47,668 nucleotides of DNA, from assembly GCF_024448985.1 (NCBI RefSeq), contig NZ_JAMOII010000027.1, positions 1 to 47,668 of the forward strand, read 5' to 3'. The notes beneath the pieces were generated by a model, which was given only the letters and a program-made list of their open reading frames with translations, was not told where the DNA came from and searched no databases. Of this stretch, positions 1 to 8,823 are shown in pieces; position 1 is the stretch's first letter, and each line of letters begins with the position of its first letter. The position numbers were made by a program, and so were the translations under genes. The stretch comes from Stutzerimonas stutzeri (GTDB lineage Bacteria > Pseudomonadota > Gammaproteobacteria > Pseudomonadales > Pseudomonadaceae).

Positions 1-25
1 GGCTGTGAATTTTCAGATCTGCCAT
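1..25 (-). CDS. mtlK: Start of sugar ABC transporter ATPase (MtlK-like), partial
   Basis: Only the first eight codons lie in the window, reading M-A-D-L-K-I-H-S from an ATG at 23-25 on the minus strand. An AGAGGA ribosome-binding sequence sits about 8 bases upstream. This N-terminus fits MalK/MtlK-type ABC ATPases, and the gene follows mtlG by about 40 bases in the order known for pseudomonad mannitol operons (mtlE-F-G-K). The product would be the cytoplasmic ATP-hydrolysing subunit of the transporter. The assignment rests mainly on gene order because almost all of the gene is outside the window. Confidence 0.6.
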
Positions 26-39
26 GTTCGATTCCTCTG

Positions 40-47
40 TTGTTCTT
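40..47 (-). promoter_or_regulatory. Hfq/Crc catabolite motif in mtlK leader
   Basis: The minus strand reads AAGAACAA, a perfect AAnAAnAA motif, 14 bases before the mtlK start and just upstream of its ribosome-binding site. In pseudomonads Hfq with Crc binds such A-rich motifs and blocks translation when preferred carbon sources are present. Function here is inferred from sequence and position. Confidence 0.5.
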
Positions 48-66
48 CTCTGTTCAATCGCGACGC

Positions 67-900
67 TTATTTCACTGCGCCGAACGACAGGCCACGGACC
101 AGCTGTTTCTGGCTGATCCAGCCGAATATCAGAATGGGTGCGCAGGCCAGGGTGGATACGGCCGAAAGCTTGGCCCAGAACAGGCCCTCGGGGCTGGAGT
201 AGGAGGCGATCAGCGCCGTCAGCGGCGCGGCATTGGAGGAGGTGAGGTTGAGCGACCAGAAGGCCTCGTTCCAGCACAGGATCAGCGACAGCAGCATGGT
301 GGACGCCAGCCCGCCCTTGCTGATGGGCAGCAGCACGCGAAGCATTTCCTGCGACAGGGTGGCGCCATCCATGCGCGCCGCTTCGAGGATGTCGCGGGGG
401 ATGTCCTTGAAGTAGGTGTAGGTCATCCAGACCAGGATCGGCAGGTTGATCAGCGTGTAGATGACGATCAGCACCGTGCGGCTGTCGAGCAGGCCGAACT
501 GCTTGGCCAGCAGGTAGATCGGCACCAGCACGCCGACCGCCGGCAGCATCTTGGTAGAGAGCATCCACAGCAGCGTGCCCTTGGTCCGTTTGGTCTCGAA
601 GAAGGCCATGGAGTAGGCCGCCGGGATGGCGATCAGCATGCCCAGGATGGTGGCGCCGAAGGAGATGGTCACCGAGTTCCAGGCGTACTTGAAGTAACCG
701 CTGCGCTCCTGGATGTGCACGTAGTTGTCCAACGTCGGCGTGAAAATGAATTGCGGCGGCGTGGCGAAGGCGTCGATCTCGGTCTTGAAGCTGGTCATCA
801 GCATCCAGAAGATCGGGAAGAACAGCAGCAGCGCCACCGCCCAGGCGAGCACGCCAACCAGCAGGGTGTTGAGGCGGCGACTTTGTTTCAGCGTCAGCAT
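67..900 (-). CDS. mtlG: Mannitol/sorbitol-type ABC transporter permease, MalG family
   Basis: This 277-residue inner-membrane permease is one of two membrane subunits of a carbohydrate ABC importer. A hydrophobic segment starts near residue 13 (VGVLAWAVALLLFFPIF) and several more follow, as expected for about six spans. The cytoplasmic EAA loop that docks the ATPase is clear near residues 168-192 (DILEAARMDGATLSQEMLRV, then LLP). The gene starts 10 bases after mtlF and precedes mtlK, so it belongs to the mtlEFGK operon. The assignment to polyols (mannitol, sorbitol, arabitol) comes from the neighbouring mtlR and fructokinase genes, not from the permease itself. Confidence 0.9.
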   Translation of the reverse strand: MLTLKQSRRLNTLLVGVLAWAVALLLFFPIFWMLMTSFKTEIDAFATPPQFIFTPTLDNYVHIQERSGYFKYAWNSVTISFGATILGMLIAIPAAYSMAFFETKRTKGTLLWMLSTKMLPAVGVLVPIYLLAKQFGLLDSRTVLIVIYTLINLPILVWMTYTYFKDIPRDILEAARMDGATLSQEMLRVLLPISKGGLASTMLLSLILCWNEAFWSLNLTSSNAAPLTALIASYSSPEGLFWAKLSAVSTLACAPILIFGWISQKQLVRGLSFGAVK

Positions 901-910
901 CGGTCTGTCC

Positions 911-1855
911 TCAGTATTTCTCGGTGAGATTCTTGCCGAGCATCCGCACCAGGATGATCGCCGCGATATTGGCGATGACCACTGCTATCAACCCGCCCGC
1001 CGACGCCATGCCGACATCGAACTGCAACAGCGCCTGGTTGTAGATCAGGTAGGCGAGGTTGGTGGAGGCGTAACCGGGGCCGCCGCTGGTAGTGGTGAAG
1101 ATTTCGGCAAATATCGAGAGCAGGAAGATGGTTTCGATCATTACCACTACCGCTATCGGCCGGGCCAGGTGCGGCAGCGTCAGGTGCCAGAAGATGGCGA
1201 TGGGACCGGCGCCGTCGAGGCGCGCCGCCTCCTTCTGCTCCTGGTCCAGCGACTGCATGGCGGTCATCAGGATCAGGATGGCGAAGGGCAGCCATTGCCA
1301 GGAGACGATGATCACGATGGAGGCCAGCGGATGCTGCGCCAGCCAGTCCACGGGCTGCGCGCCGAAGAATTTCCAGACGGCGGCGAGAATGCCCGAGACC
1401 GGGTGGTAGATCAGGTTCTTCCAGACCAGGGCACTGACGGTCGGCATGATGAAGAACGGCGAAATCAACAGCACGCGGACGATGCCACGCCCGGCGAAGT
1501 CCGCGGCTTCCAGCAGTGCCGAGATCAACACGCCGAGCACCACACTGATTAGCAGCACGCTGCCGACCAGGATCAGGGTATTGGTCATGCCGGGCATGAA
1601 ACCGGCATCGGTCAGGAAGTAATGAAAGTTCTCCAGCCCGACGAAATCTTTCTCGCCTGGATAGAGCAGGTTGTAGCGGATGACGGAGAAATAGACGGTC
1701 ATCGACAGCGGCACCAGCATCCACAACAGCAGTAACGCGACGGACGGGCTGACGAGGAACCAGCTAGGACCGAGTCGCCGGCGAGCGCGCTCGGTCTGTT
1801 CGCTGTCCGTGAGAGTGTCGGGAGCCTTGGGCAAGGCAGTGGTTGTGGTAGCCAT
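911..1855 (-). CDS. mtlF: Mannitol/sorbitol-type ABC transporter permease, MalF family
   Basis: This 314-residue permease is the partner of MtlG. A polar tail of about 30 residues is followed by the first membrane span (FLVSPSVALLLLWMLVPL) and several more. The EAA loop is at about residues 205-230 (EQKEAARLDGAGPIAIFWHL, then TLP). MalF-type subunits usually precede MalG-type subunits in such operons, as here. The ATG at 1853-1855 is the only good start. About 70 bases separate it from mtlE. With the binding protein and MtlK it should form a high-affinity polyol importer. Confidence 0.9.
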   Translation of the reverse strand: MATTTTALPKAPDTLTDSEQTERARRRLGPSWFLVSPSVALLLLWMLVPLSMTVYFSVIRYNLLYPGEKDFVGLENFHYFLTDAGFMPGMTNTLILVGSVLLISVVLGVLISALLEAADFAGRGIVRVLLISPFFIMPTVSALVWKNLIYHPVSGILAAVWKFFGAQPVDWLAQHPLASIVIIVSWQWLPFAILILMTAMQSLDQEQKEAARLDGAGPIAIFWHLTLPHLARPIAVVVMIETIFLLSIFAEIFTTTSGGPGYASTNLAYLIYNQALLQFDVGMASAGGLIAVVIANIAAIILVRMLGKNLTEKY

Positions 1856-1922
1856 GGTCGTGCTCCGGATGAAGGAGGGCCGATGAGGGCTCAGCGAGCC
1901 CTCAATGGGAGGTAACGGCTGC

Positions 1923-3230
1923 CTACTTGGGATAGCCCGCGCGCTTCATCTCGCGCGTGGTCGACTGCTGCACGGCGGTGAGCATCTGTTCCACTGGCAT
2001 CTGCCCGGTGAGGGCGGCGGCGAACATCTTGCCGACCTGGGTGCCGATGGCCTGGAACTCGGGAATGGTCACCAGCTGGATGCCGACATATGGAACCGGC
2101 TTGGCCGACGGCGAAGCGGGGTCGGCCTGCTTCAGCGACTCCAAGGTGATTTCGGCGAAGGGCGCGGCGGCCATGTATTCGGCGCTGTAGGTCGATTCGC
2201 GAGTACCCGGCGGCACGTTGGCGACGCCATCGGTCTCGGCGACCAGCTTGGCGTAATCCTTGGAAGTCGCCCAGGCGGCGAAGGTCTTGGCCGCATCCTG
2301 CTTCTTCGAACTGCTGGGAATGGCCAGTGCCCAGGAATACAACCAGGCCGAGCCCTTATCGGTGTCTTCCTGCGGCGCGAAGGTGAAGCCGACTTTGTCG
2401 GCGACCCTGCTCTGCGAGGTGTCGGTTACGAAGGAGCCGGCCACCGTGGCATCGACCCACATGGCGCACTTGCCGGTGTTGAACAGCGCAAGGTTTTCGT
2501 TGAAGCCATTGCTGGACGCGCCCGGTGGCCCGTAGTTACTCAGCAAGTCCACATAGAAGGCAGCGGCCTTGGTCCATTCGGGACCGTTGAATTCAGGCTG
2601 CCATTGCTCGTCGAACCAGCGCGCGCCAAAGGCGTTGGCGACGGTGGTGACCAATGCCATGTTCTCGCCCCAGCCGGCCTTGCCGCGCAGGCACATACCG
2701 TACTGGTCCTGATCCGGCTTGTGCAGCTTCTCGGCGAATTCCGCCATCTGGGTCCAGGTTGGACGTTCCGGCATCTGCAGGCCGGCCTGCTCGAACAGGT
2801 CGGTGCGGTAGTAGGTCATCGAGCTTTCGGCGTAGAAGGGCAGCGCATAGAGCGTGCCGTCGACCGACAGGCCTTCGCGGACCGAGGGGAATACATCGTC
2901 GAGATCGTAATCGGCGGGCAGGTCGGTCATCGGTGCCAGCCAGCCCTTGTCGCCCCACAGCGAGGCTTCGTACATGCCGATGGTCAGCACGTCGAACTGC
3001 CCGCCCTGGGTGGCGATGTCGGTGGTCAGGCGCTGGCGCAGTACGTTTTCTTCAAGTACGACCCAGTTGAGATCGATCTCGGGATTCTGTTGTTCGAAGG
3101 TCTGGGAGAGGCGCTGCATGCGAATCATGTCCGCATTGTTGACGGTGGCGACCGTGAGGGTTTCGGCCGCGTGGGTCGCGCCGATCATCGCAATACAGGT
3201 GGTGCCGAGCAGCAGTTTGACGATTTTCAT
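1923..3230 (-). CDS. mtlE: Periplasmic polyol-binding protein of ABC transporter
   Basis: This 435-residue extracellular solute-binding protein (family 1, MalE/SmoE-like) begins with a signal peptide (MKIVKLLLGTTCIAMIGATHA, probable cut after THA). The mature start is typical of sorbitol/mannitol-binding proteins (TLTVATVNNADMIRMQRLS). A GTG 18 bases upstream is in frame, but the ATG at 3228-3230 is preferred: a GAGGAG ribosome-binding site lies 7 bases before it and would fall inside the longer reading frame. It is the first gene of the operon and would capture mannitol, sorbitol or arabitol in the periplasm. Its leader carries two Crc/Hfq motifs. Confidence 0.93.
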   Translation of the reverse strand: MKIVKLLLGTTCIAMIGATHAAETLTVATVNNADMIRMQRLSQTFEQQNPEIDLNWVVLEENVLRQRLTTDIATQGGQFDVLTIGMYEASLWGDKGWLAPMTDLPADYDLDDVFPSVREGLSVDGTLYALPFYAESSMTYYRTDLFEQAGLQMPERPTWTQMAEFAEKLHKPDQDQYGMCLRGKAGWGENMALVTTVANAFGARWFDEQWQPEFNGPEWTKAAAFYVDLLSNYGPPGASSNGFNENLALFNTGKCAMWVDATVAGSFVTDTSQSRVADKVGFTFAPQEDTDKGSAWLYSWALAIPSSSKKQDAAKTFAAWATSKDYAKLVAETDGVANVPPGTRESTYSAEYMAAAPFAEITLESLKQADPASPSAKPVPYVGIQLVTIPEFQAIGTQVGKMFAAALTGQMPVEQMLTAVQQSTTREMKRAGYPK

Positions 3231-3268
3231 CCTGGACTCCTCTTCCACGGCCAGGGCGGTGGAAGCGC

Positions 3269-3285
3269 TTGTTGTTTTTGTTGTT
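3269..3285 (-). promoter_or_regulatory. Two Hfq/Crc motifs in mtlE leader
   Basis: Two perfect AACAACAA motifs (3278-3285 and 3269-3276) lie one base apart on the minus strand, about 40 bases before the mtlE start. Together they form an A-rich patch of the kind bound by Hfq/Crc in pseudomonads. This predicts carbon catabolite repression of polyol uptake. Confidence 0.6.
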
Positions 3286-3317
3286 GCTCGTGTACTGCGT
3301 ACGAGCGTCTCGCGAGC

Positions 3318-3386
3318 ATTACAACGCTCGCATCGAGGTGGTTACAAAGCCCTGACCGCACTTCGTTCGATACTTTTTTGTACTTT
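3318..3386 (-). promoter_or_regulatory. Candidate mtlE promoter with AraC-type direct repeats
   Basis: Reading the minus strand, a possible -35 TTGTAA (3342-3347) and -10 TGTAAT (3318-3323) are 18 bases apart. Upstream, AAAGTA occurs twice at exactly 10-base spacing (3371-3376 and 3381-3386), the kind of in-phase direct repeat bound by AraC-family activators. MtlR, encoded just upstream, is the obvious candidate. A short inverted repeat (GCGAGC...GCTCGC, about 3312-3333) overlaps the -10 region. The boxes are weak matches and unproven. Confidence 0.3.
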
Positions 3387-3527
3387 CATCTGATCGTGCT
3401 GGGTGTAGTGATATGCGGCTCGACAACGGTGAAGAGCACGGCGCAGCGGGGTTACCTATACAGAAAGGCAGCGCAAGCGGCGCCTCGGCAGTCGGGAAGC
3501 GACACCGCGAAGCGATGACGATGCGTA

Positions 3528-4433
3528 TCAGCCGGCCAGGTTCTGCGCCGTCAGCCGCTGTTCGACCAGCCGGCGATAACACGACGGCGTCATGCCTTTG
3601 AGTTGCTGGAAGCGGCGGTTGAAATTGGAGAGGTTGTTGAAACCGGACTCGAAACAGACGTCGGTGACCGGCTTTTCGTTGTCCAGCAAAAGCTCGCAGG
3701 ATTTGCTGATGCGCAGGCTGTTGACGAACTCGACATAGCAACGTCCGGTGGCGCGCTTGAAAAAGCGCGAGAAGTAGGTGGGCTTCATGCCCAGATGGCC
3801 GGCGACTTCTTCGAGCGGCAGTTCGCGCATGTAGTTATCGAAGATGTAGTTGACCGCCATGTTGGTGCGGTCGGCATGGTTCTCATCTCCAAGCTGCACC
3901 GAGGTGGTGCCGGAGAGCAGCTGGTAGTCGTCACAGCTCGCAAGTAGCTCGAGCATGATCAGGAAATATCCGAGACGGGTGGCGCCGCGGCTGTCAGCCA
4001 CTCTCTGCATCAACCGACCGGCCTCAGTAATGGTGCGTCGGCAGCGGAACTCGATGCCATGGCGCGAGCGTTCGAGCATCGGCGCCAGGCTGCGCAGCTC
4101 TGAAAAGACGCTGTGGCCCGCTTCGAACAACTCATCGGTGAAATTGACCAGCATGTCTCGCTTGGCGACGATTTCGCCTTCATCGACTTGGCTGATCCAG
4201 TTGTGCGGCAGATGCGGGCCGGTGAGAAACAGACTGTCCGGGCCGAAGTTGCCTACGTAGTCGCCAACGAAGACCTTGCCGGTACTGGCGACGATCAGGT
4301 GCAGCTCGTACTCCTTGTGGTTATGCCAACGCACCAGATGGCAGGGGAAGCCGTGCTCCCGGTAGATCAGCGAGTTGCCGTGGTGGTCGTCCATCAGCTC
4401 GTAGGAGGGGTCGGAGATCTTCAACGCTCTCAT
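3528..4433 (-). CDS. mtlR: AraC-family regulator of polyol catabolism
   Basis: This 301-residue cytoplasmic transcription factor has an N-terminal cupin-like sensing region (HLVRWHNHKEYELHLIVAS, about residues 32-50). The C-terminal AraC/XylS domain spans about residues 195-295: first helix-turn-helix around ELPLEEVAGHLGMKPTYFSR, second around KPVTDVCFESGFNNLSNFNR. It closely fits MtlR, the activator of the pseudomonad mannitol/arabitol/sorbitol operon. It lies about 300 bases before mtlE on the same strand and about 70 bases after the fructokinase gene, so it may be co-transcribed with the latter. The effector is presumably a polyol; this is inferred from family and context. Confidence 0.88.
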   Translation of the reverse strand: MRALKISDPSYELMDDHHGNSLIYREHGFPCHLVRWHNHKEYELHLIVASTGKVFVGDYVGNFGPDSLFLTGPHLPHNWISQVDEGEIVAKRDMLVNFTDELFEAGHSVFSELRSLAPMLERSRHGIEFRCRRTITEAGRLMQRVADSRGATRLGYFLIMLELLASCDDYQLLSGTTSVQLGDENHADRTNMAVNYIFDNYMRELPLEEVAGHLGMKPTYFSRFFKRATGRCYVEFVNSLRISKSCELLLDNEKPVTDVCFESGFNNLSNFNRRFQQLKGMTPSCYRRLVEQRLTAQNLAG

Positions 4434-4501
4434 GTAGGTTCCGTCGTCCTGAAGTCGTCGAGGATGTTATAGACGCTACCGATGCAACGGCCAAACGGCG
4501 A

Positions 4502-5437
4502 TTAGTCGAGCTCGTATCGGTAGGGCAGGTCGGGGCCACGCCTCGAGCAGGTGATGGCGGCCGCCTTGGTAGCGAAGCGCAGCAACGTTTCGAGCTGGCT
4601 TGCCTCGACCCTTACCAGGTCAGTCGCAGAATCCAGACCAGACGCAGATAAATAACTGAGAAGCGCGGCTTGGAAGGTATCGCCAGCGCCGACCGTATCG
4701 CTCACCGTGACAGCTTCAGCCGGGGCTTGGAATCGACCATGGCGGCGGCTAAATAGCTGCGCACCTTCTGCGCCGCGAGTCAGCAACACCAGCTCACAGC
4801 CGCCTTGTAGCCAGCGCTGCGCGATGTCTTCGGGCGTGTGAGCGGGGTAGAGCAGCGTCAGATCCTCATTGCTGACCTTGATCAAATGCGCAAGCGCGGC
4901 GAATGCTTCGACGCGTTCGCGCCAGCGCATCAGGTCCGGTTCGACGTTGAGACGGATGTTGGGGTCGAGCGAGATCAGCCGATGCGCGCGTTCACGGCGC
5001 ACCAGCGCGAGCAGAGTGTCGGCCATCGGTGTGGTAACGAGGGAATAGGACCCGACGTGAATGCCGCGAATCGCCTCGTCAAGCGGGGCGAGGTGCTCGT
5101 CGCGTGGCAGCCGGTCGGCGCAGCCTTCACCTCGGAAGCTATAGACCGGCGAGCCGTCCGCACCAAGCGCGACCATGGCGAGCGTAGTCGGCGCATCGAA
5201 GTCGACAAGGAAGCGCAGGTCAACGCCCTCGTCCTCAAGTATCTGCCGCAACTGTCGGCCCAGGTAATCGCGGGAGATACCGGTGAACAAGGCAGAGGGC
5301 GTGCCCAACCTTGCGAGGCCGACCGCCACGTTGAACGGGGAACCGCCGGCAATGGCTTCGAGATTCAGACGATTACGCTGAGTACTTGCCGGCGCCGCGA
5401 AGACGTCGAACAAGGCTTCGCCACAAACCAGATACAT
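4502..5437 (-). CDS. mtlZ: Fructokinase, PfkB family
   Basis: This 311-residue sugar kinase of the ribokinase/PfkB fold would phosphorylate fructose, formed from mannitol or sorbitol by polyol dehydrogenase, to fructose 6-phosphate. The substrate-side signature GGSPFNVAVGLARLG is near residues 32-46. The C-terminal ATP-side signature DTVGAGDTFQAALL (about residues 247-260) contains the catalytic Asp in GAGD. The start ATG (5435-5437) has only a weak purine stretch upstream. In P. fluorescens mtlZ ends the mtlEFGKDYZ operon; here it lies upstream of mtlR instead, so the locus is rearranged. Fructokinase fits the polyol setting best. Confidence 0.85.
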   Translation of the reverse strand: MYLVCGEALFDVFAAPASTQRNRLNLEAIAGGSPFNVAVGLARLGTPSALFTGISRDYLGRQLRQILEDEGVDLRFLVDFDAPTTLAMVALGADGSPVYSFRGEGCADRLPRDEHLAPLDEAIRGIHVGSYSLVTTPMADTLLALVRRERAHRLISLDPNIRLNVEPDLMRWRERVEAFAALAHLIKVSNEDLTLLYPAHTPEDIAQRWLQGGCELVLLTRGAEGAQLFSRRHGRFQAPAEAVTVSDTVGAGDTFQAALLSYLSASGLDSATDLVRVEASQLETLLRFATKAAAITCSRRGPDLPYRYELD

Positions 5438-5546
5438 GATGGTGCCCCCGTCACAGGTGATCCATTGAGATTAACGGCGGCATGGATGGCTGGACAGTAC
5501 GCGGCAGGCAAATGACCGATACGATTTTGCTGGCGCAGGGGGCCAT

Positions 5547-6920
5547 TCAATAGACCCAAACCTCTACGCGCCTGTTCTTGACGCGACCTGAAGGTGTATC
5601 AGGGGCCACTGGAAGTTGATCACCTAACCCATTGATATCTTTCACCAAGATTCCGCCGCGCGCTAATTCGCGACGCACCGCCATCGCGCGGAGTTTGGAT
5701 AGAAGCTCGGTACGTGCCGAGTCCCCTCGTGCATCGCCGAAACCCACCAGCACTGCGGCGTTCATCTGCTTGTCAGCACGCTGGAGATAATCGATCAGGC
5801 GCCCGATATCGCGTTGAGCCTTGTTATCCAGCCGCGCGCTGCCCTCGTCGAAACGAAAGTTGACGGTCAGCCGCCGGGCATCGTTGGCCAGGTCTTGGTA
5901 AAGCTGTGGCATGTCGGGTTGGGCCGGCAGCTTTATCGCAGTGATTGCCTGTGCGACGTAGCCGGCCTTTTCGACGATGGTCTGCCCGGCGGCGCTATGG
6001 GCAAAGTCAAGATAGGCCCGTGTCCAGTCCGACTGGGCGGCAGGCTTGGCGTAGAGGAACAGACGACGCGACAGCGGATAGTCTTCTGTCGCGACCAACG
6101 CGGTGGACGGAGGCATGGGTTGTGAGTTGCCGTCGGCAATTGCCAGCGCCTTGGCGCTTCCCACCGAGGCGAGGCCCACGAAGCCGATAGCACCAGGGCG
6201 GCCGATAACCGTTTGGGAAAGCTGGTCATTGGATTCATAACGCAAGGCACTGCTGGCGAGCTTCTTGTCCTGCGTGCCGAGTACCAGTTCCTTGAAGGTG
6301 TCATAGGTGCCGGACTGATCGTCGCGTGCGTGCAGTTCGACAGCCAGATCATCGCCGCCCAGCTCGCGCCAGTTGCGAATCTCGCCAGCGAACAGGCCCG
6401 CGACTTGCGCGACGCTGAGTGAGGCGATTCGGTTGTTTGGATGGACGATGATCGCCAAACCGTCGATGGCGATGATCTGCTCGGACTGTGCGCTGCGCAG
6501 GTCACCGAGGCTGGCCAGGCTGTCGTATTCGCTGTCCTTGATGGGGCGCGATGCGGCGGCAAGATCGGCGGAACCGTCTCCGAGTCCGGCAAAGCCAGTG
6601 CCTGTGCCGTGAGCGGCAACCAGGGCGTACAGCGTGCGCCCGGTTTTGCTGTCGACTGCGTTTATCCGCTGCTCGTTTTTTCTGGTGGAAGCGATCTTTA
6701 TCGACTGCAACCCCTGCGCCTCGAACAGACCGGCGATCAACATGGGCGCCAGTTTGGCGCCGACGGTGTTCGATCCATGGATGCTCAGTACCGGCTGATC
6801 CTTTGCAGGTAACGCCGGCACGGCTCCGTTTACTGAGAGGGGAGATGCACAGAACAGGGCGAAAAACGCCAGGCATAACACCTGTTTCCGTGTGGTGCGT
6901 GCGGACGTAAAAGGTGCCAT
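5547..6920 (-). CDS. PstS-like substrate-binding domain fused to OmpA C-terminal domain
   Basis: This 457-residue exported protein has an N-terminal signal sequence (KQVLCLAFFALFCASPLSVNGA). A PstS-like phosphate-binding-type domain spans about residues 45-320, with HGSNTVGAKLAP near its start and the typical GLAIIVHPNNRIASLS and RDDQSGTYDTFKEL stretches. A linker leads to an OmpA-like peptidoglycan-binding domain (about 345-457) with NFRFDEGSARL, GFGDARGD and NRRVEVW; its Asp and Arg match the diaminopimelate-binding residues of OmpA. It would be anchored to the cell wall in the periplasm. GGGAG lies 9 bases before the ATG. No pst transporter genes are adjacent, so phosphate binding or sensing is only inferred. 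The gene stands apart from mtlZ by 109 bases. Confidence 0.8.
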   Translation of the reverse strand: MAPFTSARTTRKQVLCLAFFALFCASPLSVNGAVPALPAKDQPVLSIHGSNTVGAKLAPMLIAGLFEAQGLQSIKIASTRKNEQRINAVDSKTGRTLYALVAAHGTGTGFAGLGDGSADLAAASRPIKDSEYDSLASLGDLRSAQSEQIIAIDGLAIIVHPNNRIASLSVAQVAGLFAGEIRNWRELGGDDLAVELHARDDQSGTYDTFKELVLGTQDKKLASSALRYESNDQLSQTVIGRPGAIGFVGLASVGSAKALAIADGNSQPMPPSTALVATEDYPLSRRLFLYAKPAAQSDWTRAYLDFAHSAAGQTIVEKAGYVAQAITAIKLPAQPDMPQLYQDLANDARRLTVNFRFDEGSARLDNKAQRDIGRLIDYLQRADKQMNAAVLVGFGDARGDSARTELLSKLRAMAVRRELARGGILVKDINGLGDQLPVAPDTPSGRVKNRRVEVWVY

Positions 6921-7075
6921 GCAGCGAATCTCCCTTTCAAAGAAGCGGGGAGATTAAGACGCTTTGTTTACCGTTATGTGACGGCAAACCTGGGCGATGT
7001 CGATCTGTGTCTCAGTAGACATATCTTTGCGCAACGCGATCGCTGTACTTGGAAGATGCGAGCCGAACCGTCGGC

Positions 7076-7888
7076 TCAGTTCAGCTCAATCCAGACCGGG
7101 CAGTGATCGGAGGGCTTTTCCATGCTGCGGATATCGTAGTCGACACCACAGTCGATGACGCGCTGATGCAGGGCGGCTGTGGTCAGGATCAGGTCGATGC
7201 GCAGCCCTCGACGCGGGTCGTCTTCGAAACCACGGCTGCGGTAGTCGAACCAACTGAAGCGATCAACGACTTCTGGGTTGAGCGTACGGAAGCTGTCCTG
7301 CAAACCCCAGCTCTTCAGTCGTGCCAACCATTCGCGTTCTTCCGGCAAAAAGCTGCACTTGCCTGTACGCAGCCAGCGCTTGGCGTTCACGTCGCCGATG
7401 CCGATGTCGCAATCTTCAGGCGAGATGTTGAAGTCGCCCATGACCGCTACCGACTGATCGGGAGTGAAACGCTCTTCCAGCAAGGCTTGCAGATCCGCGT
7501 AGAACTTCGTCTTGGCGGGAAACTTGGTCGGATGGATGCGGCTTTCACCCTGTGGGAAATAGCCATTCATGACGGTCACCGGCTGGCCATTAGCATCGGC
7601 GAAGCGGCCCCAGATGAAGCGCTTCTGCGATTCTTCCCCATCGCCAGGAAAGCCTTTGTGGATTTCCAGCGGCGCCTGTCGCGACAGCAGGGCGACACCG
7701 TAATGGCCTTTCTGACCATGGAAATGCACGTGATAGCCGAGGGCTTCGATCTCAGCCTGAGGGAACTGCTCGTCCGCTACCTTGGTTTCCTGCAGACCGA
7801 TAACGTCCGGCTGATGTTTGTCGATAAGTGCAGAAACTTGATGAGGCCGTGCGCGTAAGCCGTTGATATTAAAGGAAACGAGCTTCAT
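7076..7888 (-). CDS. xthA: Exodeoxyribonuclease III
   Basis: This 270-residue protein aligns nearly end to end with E. coli XthA (268 residues). It opens [17 protein letters not shown] and holds the family blocks LQETKV (metal-binding Glu), [23 protein letters not shown] (catalytic Asp/Asn), [27 protein letters not shown] and SDHCPVW (catalytic His). It is the AP endonuclease and 3'-5' exonuclease of base-excision repair, acting in the cytoplasm. It is monocistronic, with more than 100 bases free on each side. The ribosome-binding site is modest (GGAG about 11 bases from the ATG). All key residues are present. Confidence 0.97.
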   Translation of the reverse strand: MKLVSFNINGLRARPHQVSALIDKHQPDVIGLQETKVADEQFPQAEIEALGYHVHFHGQKGHYGVALLSRQAPLEIHKGFPGDGEESQKRFIWGRFADANGQPVTVMNGYFPQGESRIHPTKFPAKTKFYADLQALLEERFTPDQSVAVMGDFNISPEDCDIGIGDVNAKRWLRTGKCSFLPEEREWLARLKSWGLQDSFRTLNPEVVDRFSWFDYRSRGFEDDPRRGLRIDLILTTAALHQRVIDCGVDYDIRSMEKPSDHCPVWIELN

Positions 7889-8038
7889 GGGTGCGGGCTC
7901 CGGAAAAACCGCGATTCTAATCGGTTCGGGCTTTGCGGTGCGAGTCGTATCAGCCGGTCGCCAATAAGCGGCACGACCGCGACGCGGGTGCTAACGTGAA
8001 CTCAGCGCTCTACAACATATAGAAGAAAGAGAACCGTC

Positions 8039-8677
8039 ATGCCGATGCCTACTGAAATACGAATGCTGGACAGTGGTTATGCCAGGGAGGCGCGCTCGCT
8101 TCTGTACAACGCTTACCGTCACGAACCCACCTATGCCTACCTGTTCGAATCCGACCGGCCGGGGTACGACCAGCGTGTACGCGCCACCGTCCGTGAGCTG
8201 GTCAATCAACATTTTCTGCAGGACCAGCCCGCGCTGGGGTTGCTGGGGGATGATCGGCTGATCGCCGTGGCGTTGATCGCGCCGCCGCAGCGTCGCCTGG
8301 ATGTCACCGAGAGTTGGGTCTGGCGCATGCGCATGCTGATGACCGCGGGCTTTCGCTGCACCCGGCGGTATCTCGATTACCACGCGGCAGTGCTCGGCTG
8401 CCTGCCGCCGGGCGCTTTTCATGTGTTGCCATTGATGGCTGTTCATCCGCAGTTTCAAGGGCAGCACTACGGTGAGCAGTTGCTTGAGGCGCTGCATAAC
8501 TGGTGTGCCGTGGACACGGCCTCGCAGGGGCTGGTGGTCGACACCGGCAATCCACGCTACCTGAACTTCTATGAGCGGCAGGGCTATGAGGAAATCGGTC
8601 AGGTCGCGATCGGGCCGGTGGTCGAACACGTGTTCTTCCATCCCTCGCCGCGCCAGGTCGAAGCCAGTCGAGGATAA
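8039..8677 (+). CDS. GNAT-family N-acetyltransferase
   Basis: This 212-residue protein has a GNAT fold. The acetyl-CoA-binding motif A is VHPQFQGQHYGEQLL near residue 140, with the Q-x-x-G-x-G/Q pattern slightly altered. It is followed by the C-terminal NPRYLNFYERQGYEEI segment typical of motif B. The substrate is not recognisable. The start may be the ATG at 8039 or the one two codons later (MPMP); an A/G-rich AGAAAGAGAA precedes both. It reads toward tamA but 146 bases separate them. No regulation can be read. Confidence 0.8.
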   Translation: MPMPTEIRMLDSGYAREARSLLYNAYRHEPTYAYLFESDRPGYDQRVRATVRELVNQHFLQDQPALGLLGDDRLIAVALIAPPQRRLDVTESWVWRMRMLMTAGFRCTRRYLDYHAAVLGCLPPGAFHVLPLMAVHPQFQGQHYGEQLLEALHNWCAVDTASQGLVVDTGNPRYLNFYERQGYEEIGQVAIGPVVEHVFFHPSPRQVEASRG

Positions 8678-8823
8678 CGGCGAATTTTTGCGCGTTGCGC
8701 ATAGTCCAAACCGGTGGTTTTCCAACGAAGTTTTCCGATGTTCAACCTAACGCTGTATGTGCCGTGCTACACGCATCCACGCCGAGTCGAGCATCGGTGT
8801 CTATCGTGCTAGCATCGCTCGCC

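Noticed and set aside
8695-8823. 43-codon upstream extension of TamA from a TTG
   Set aside because: It would bury the signal peptide, and the family length fits the ATG at 8824.
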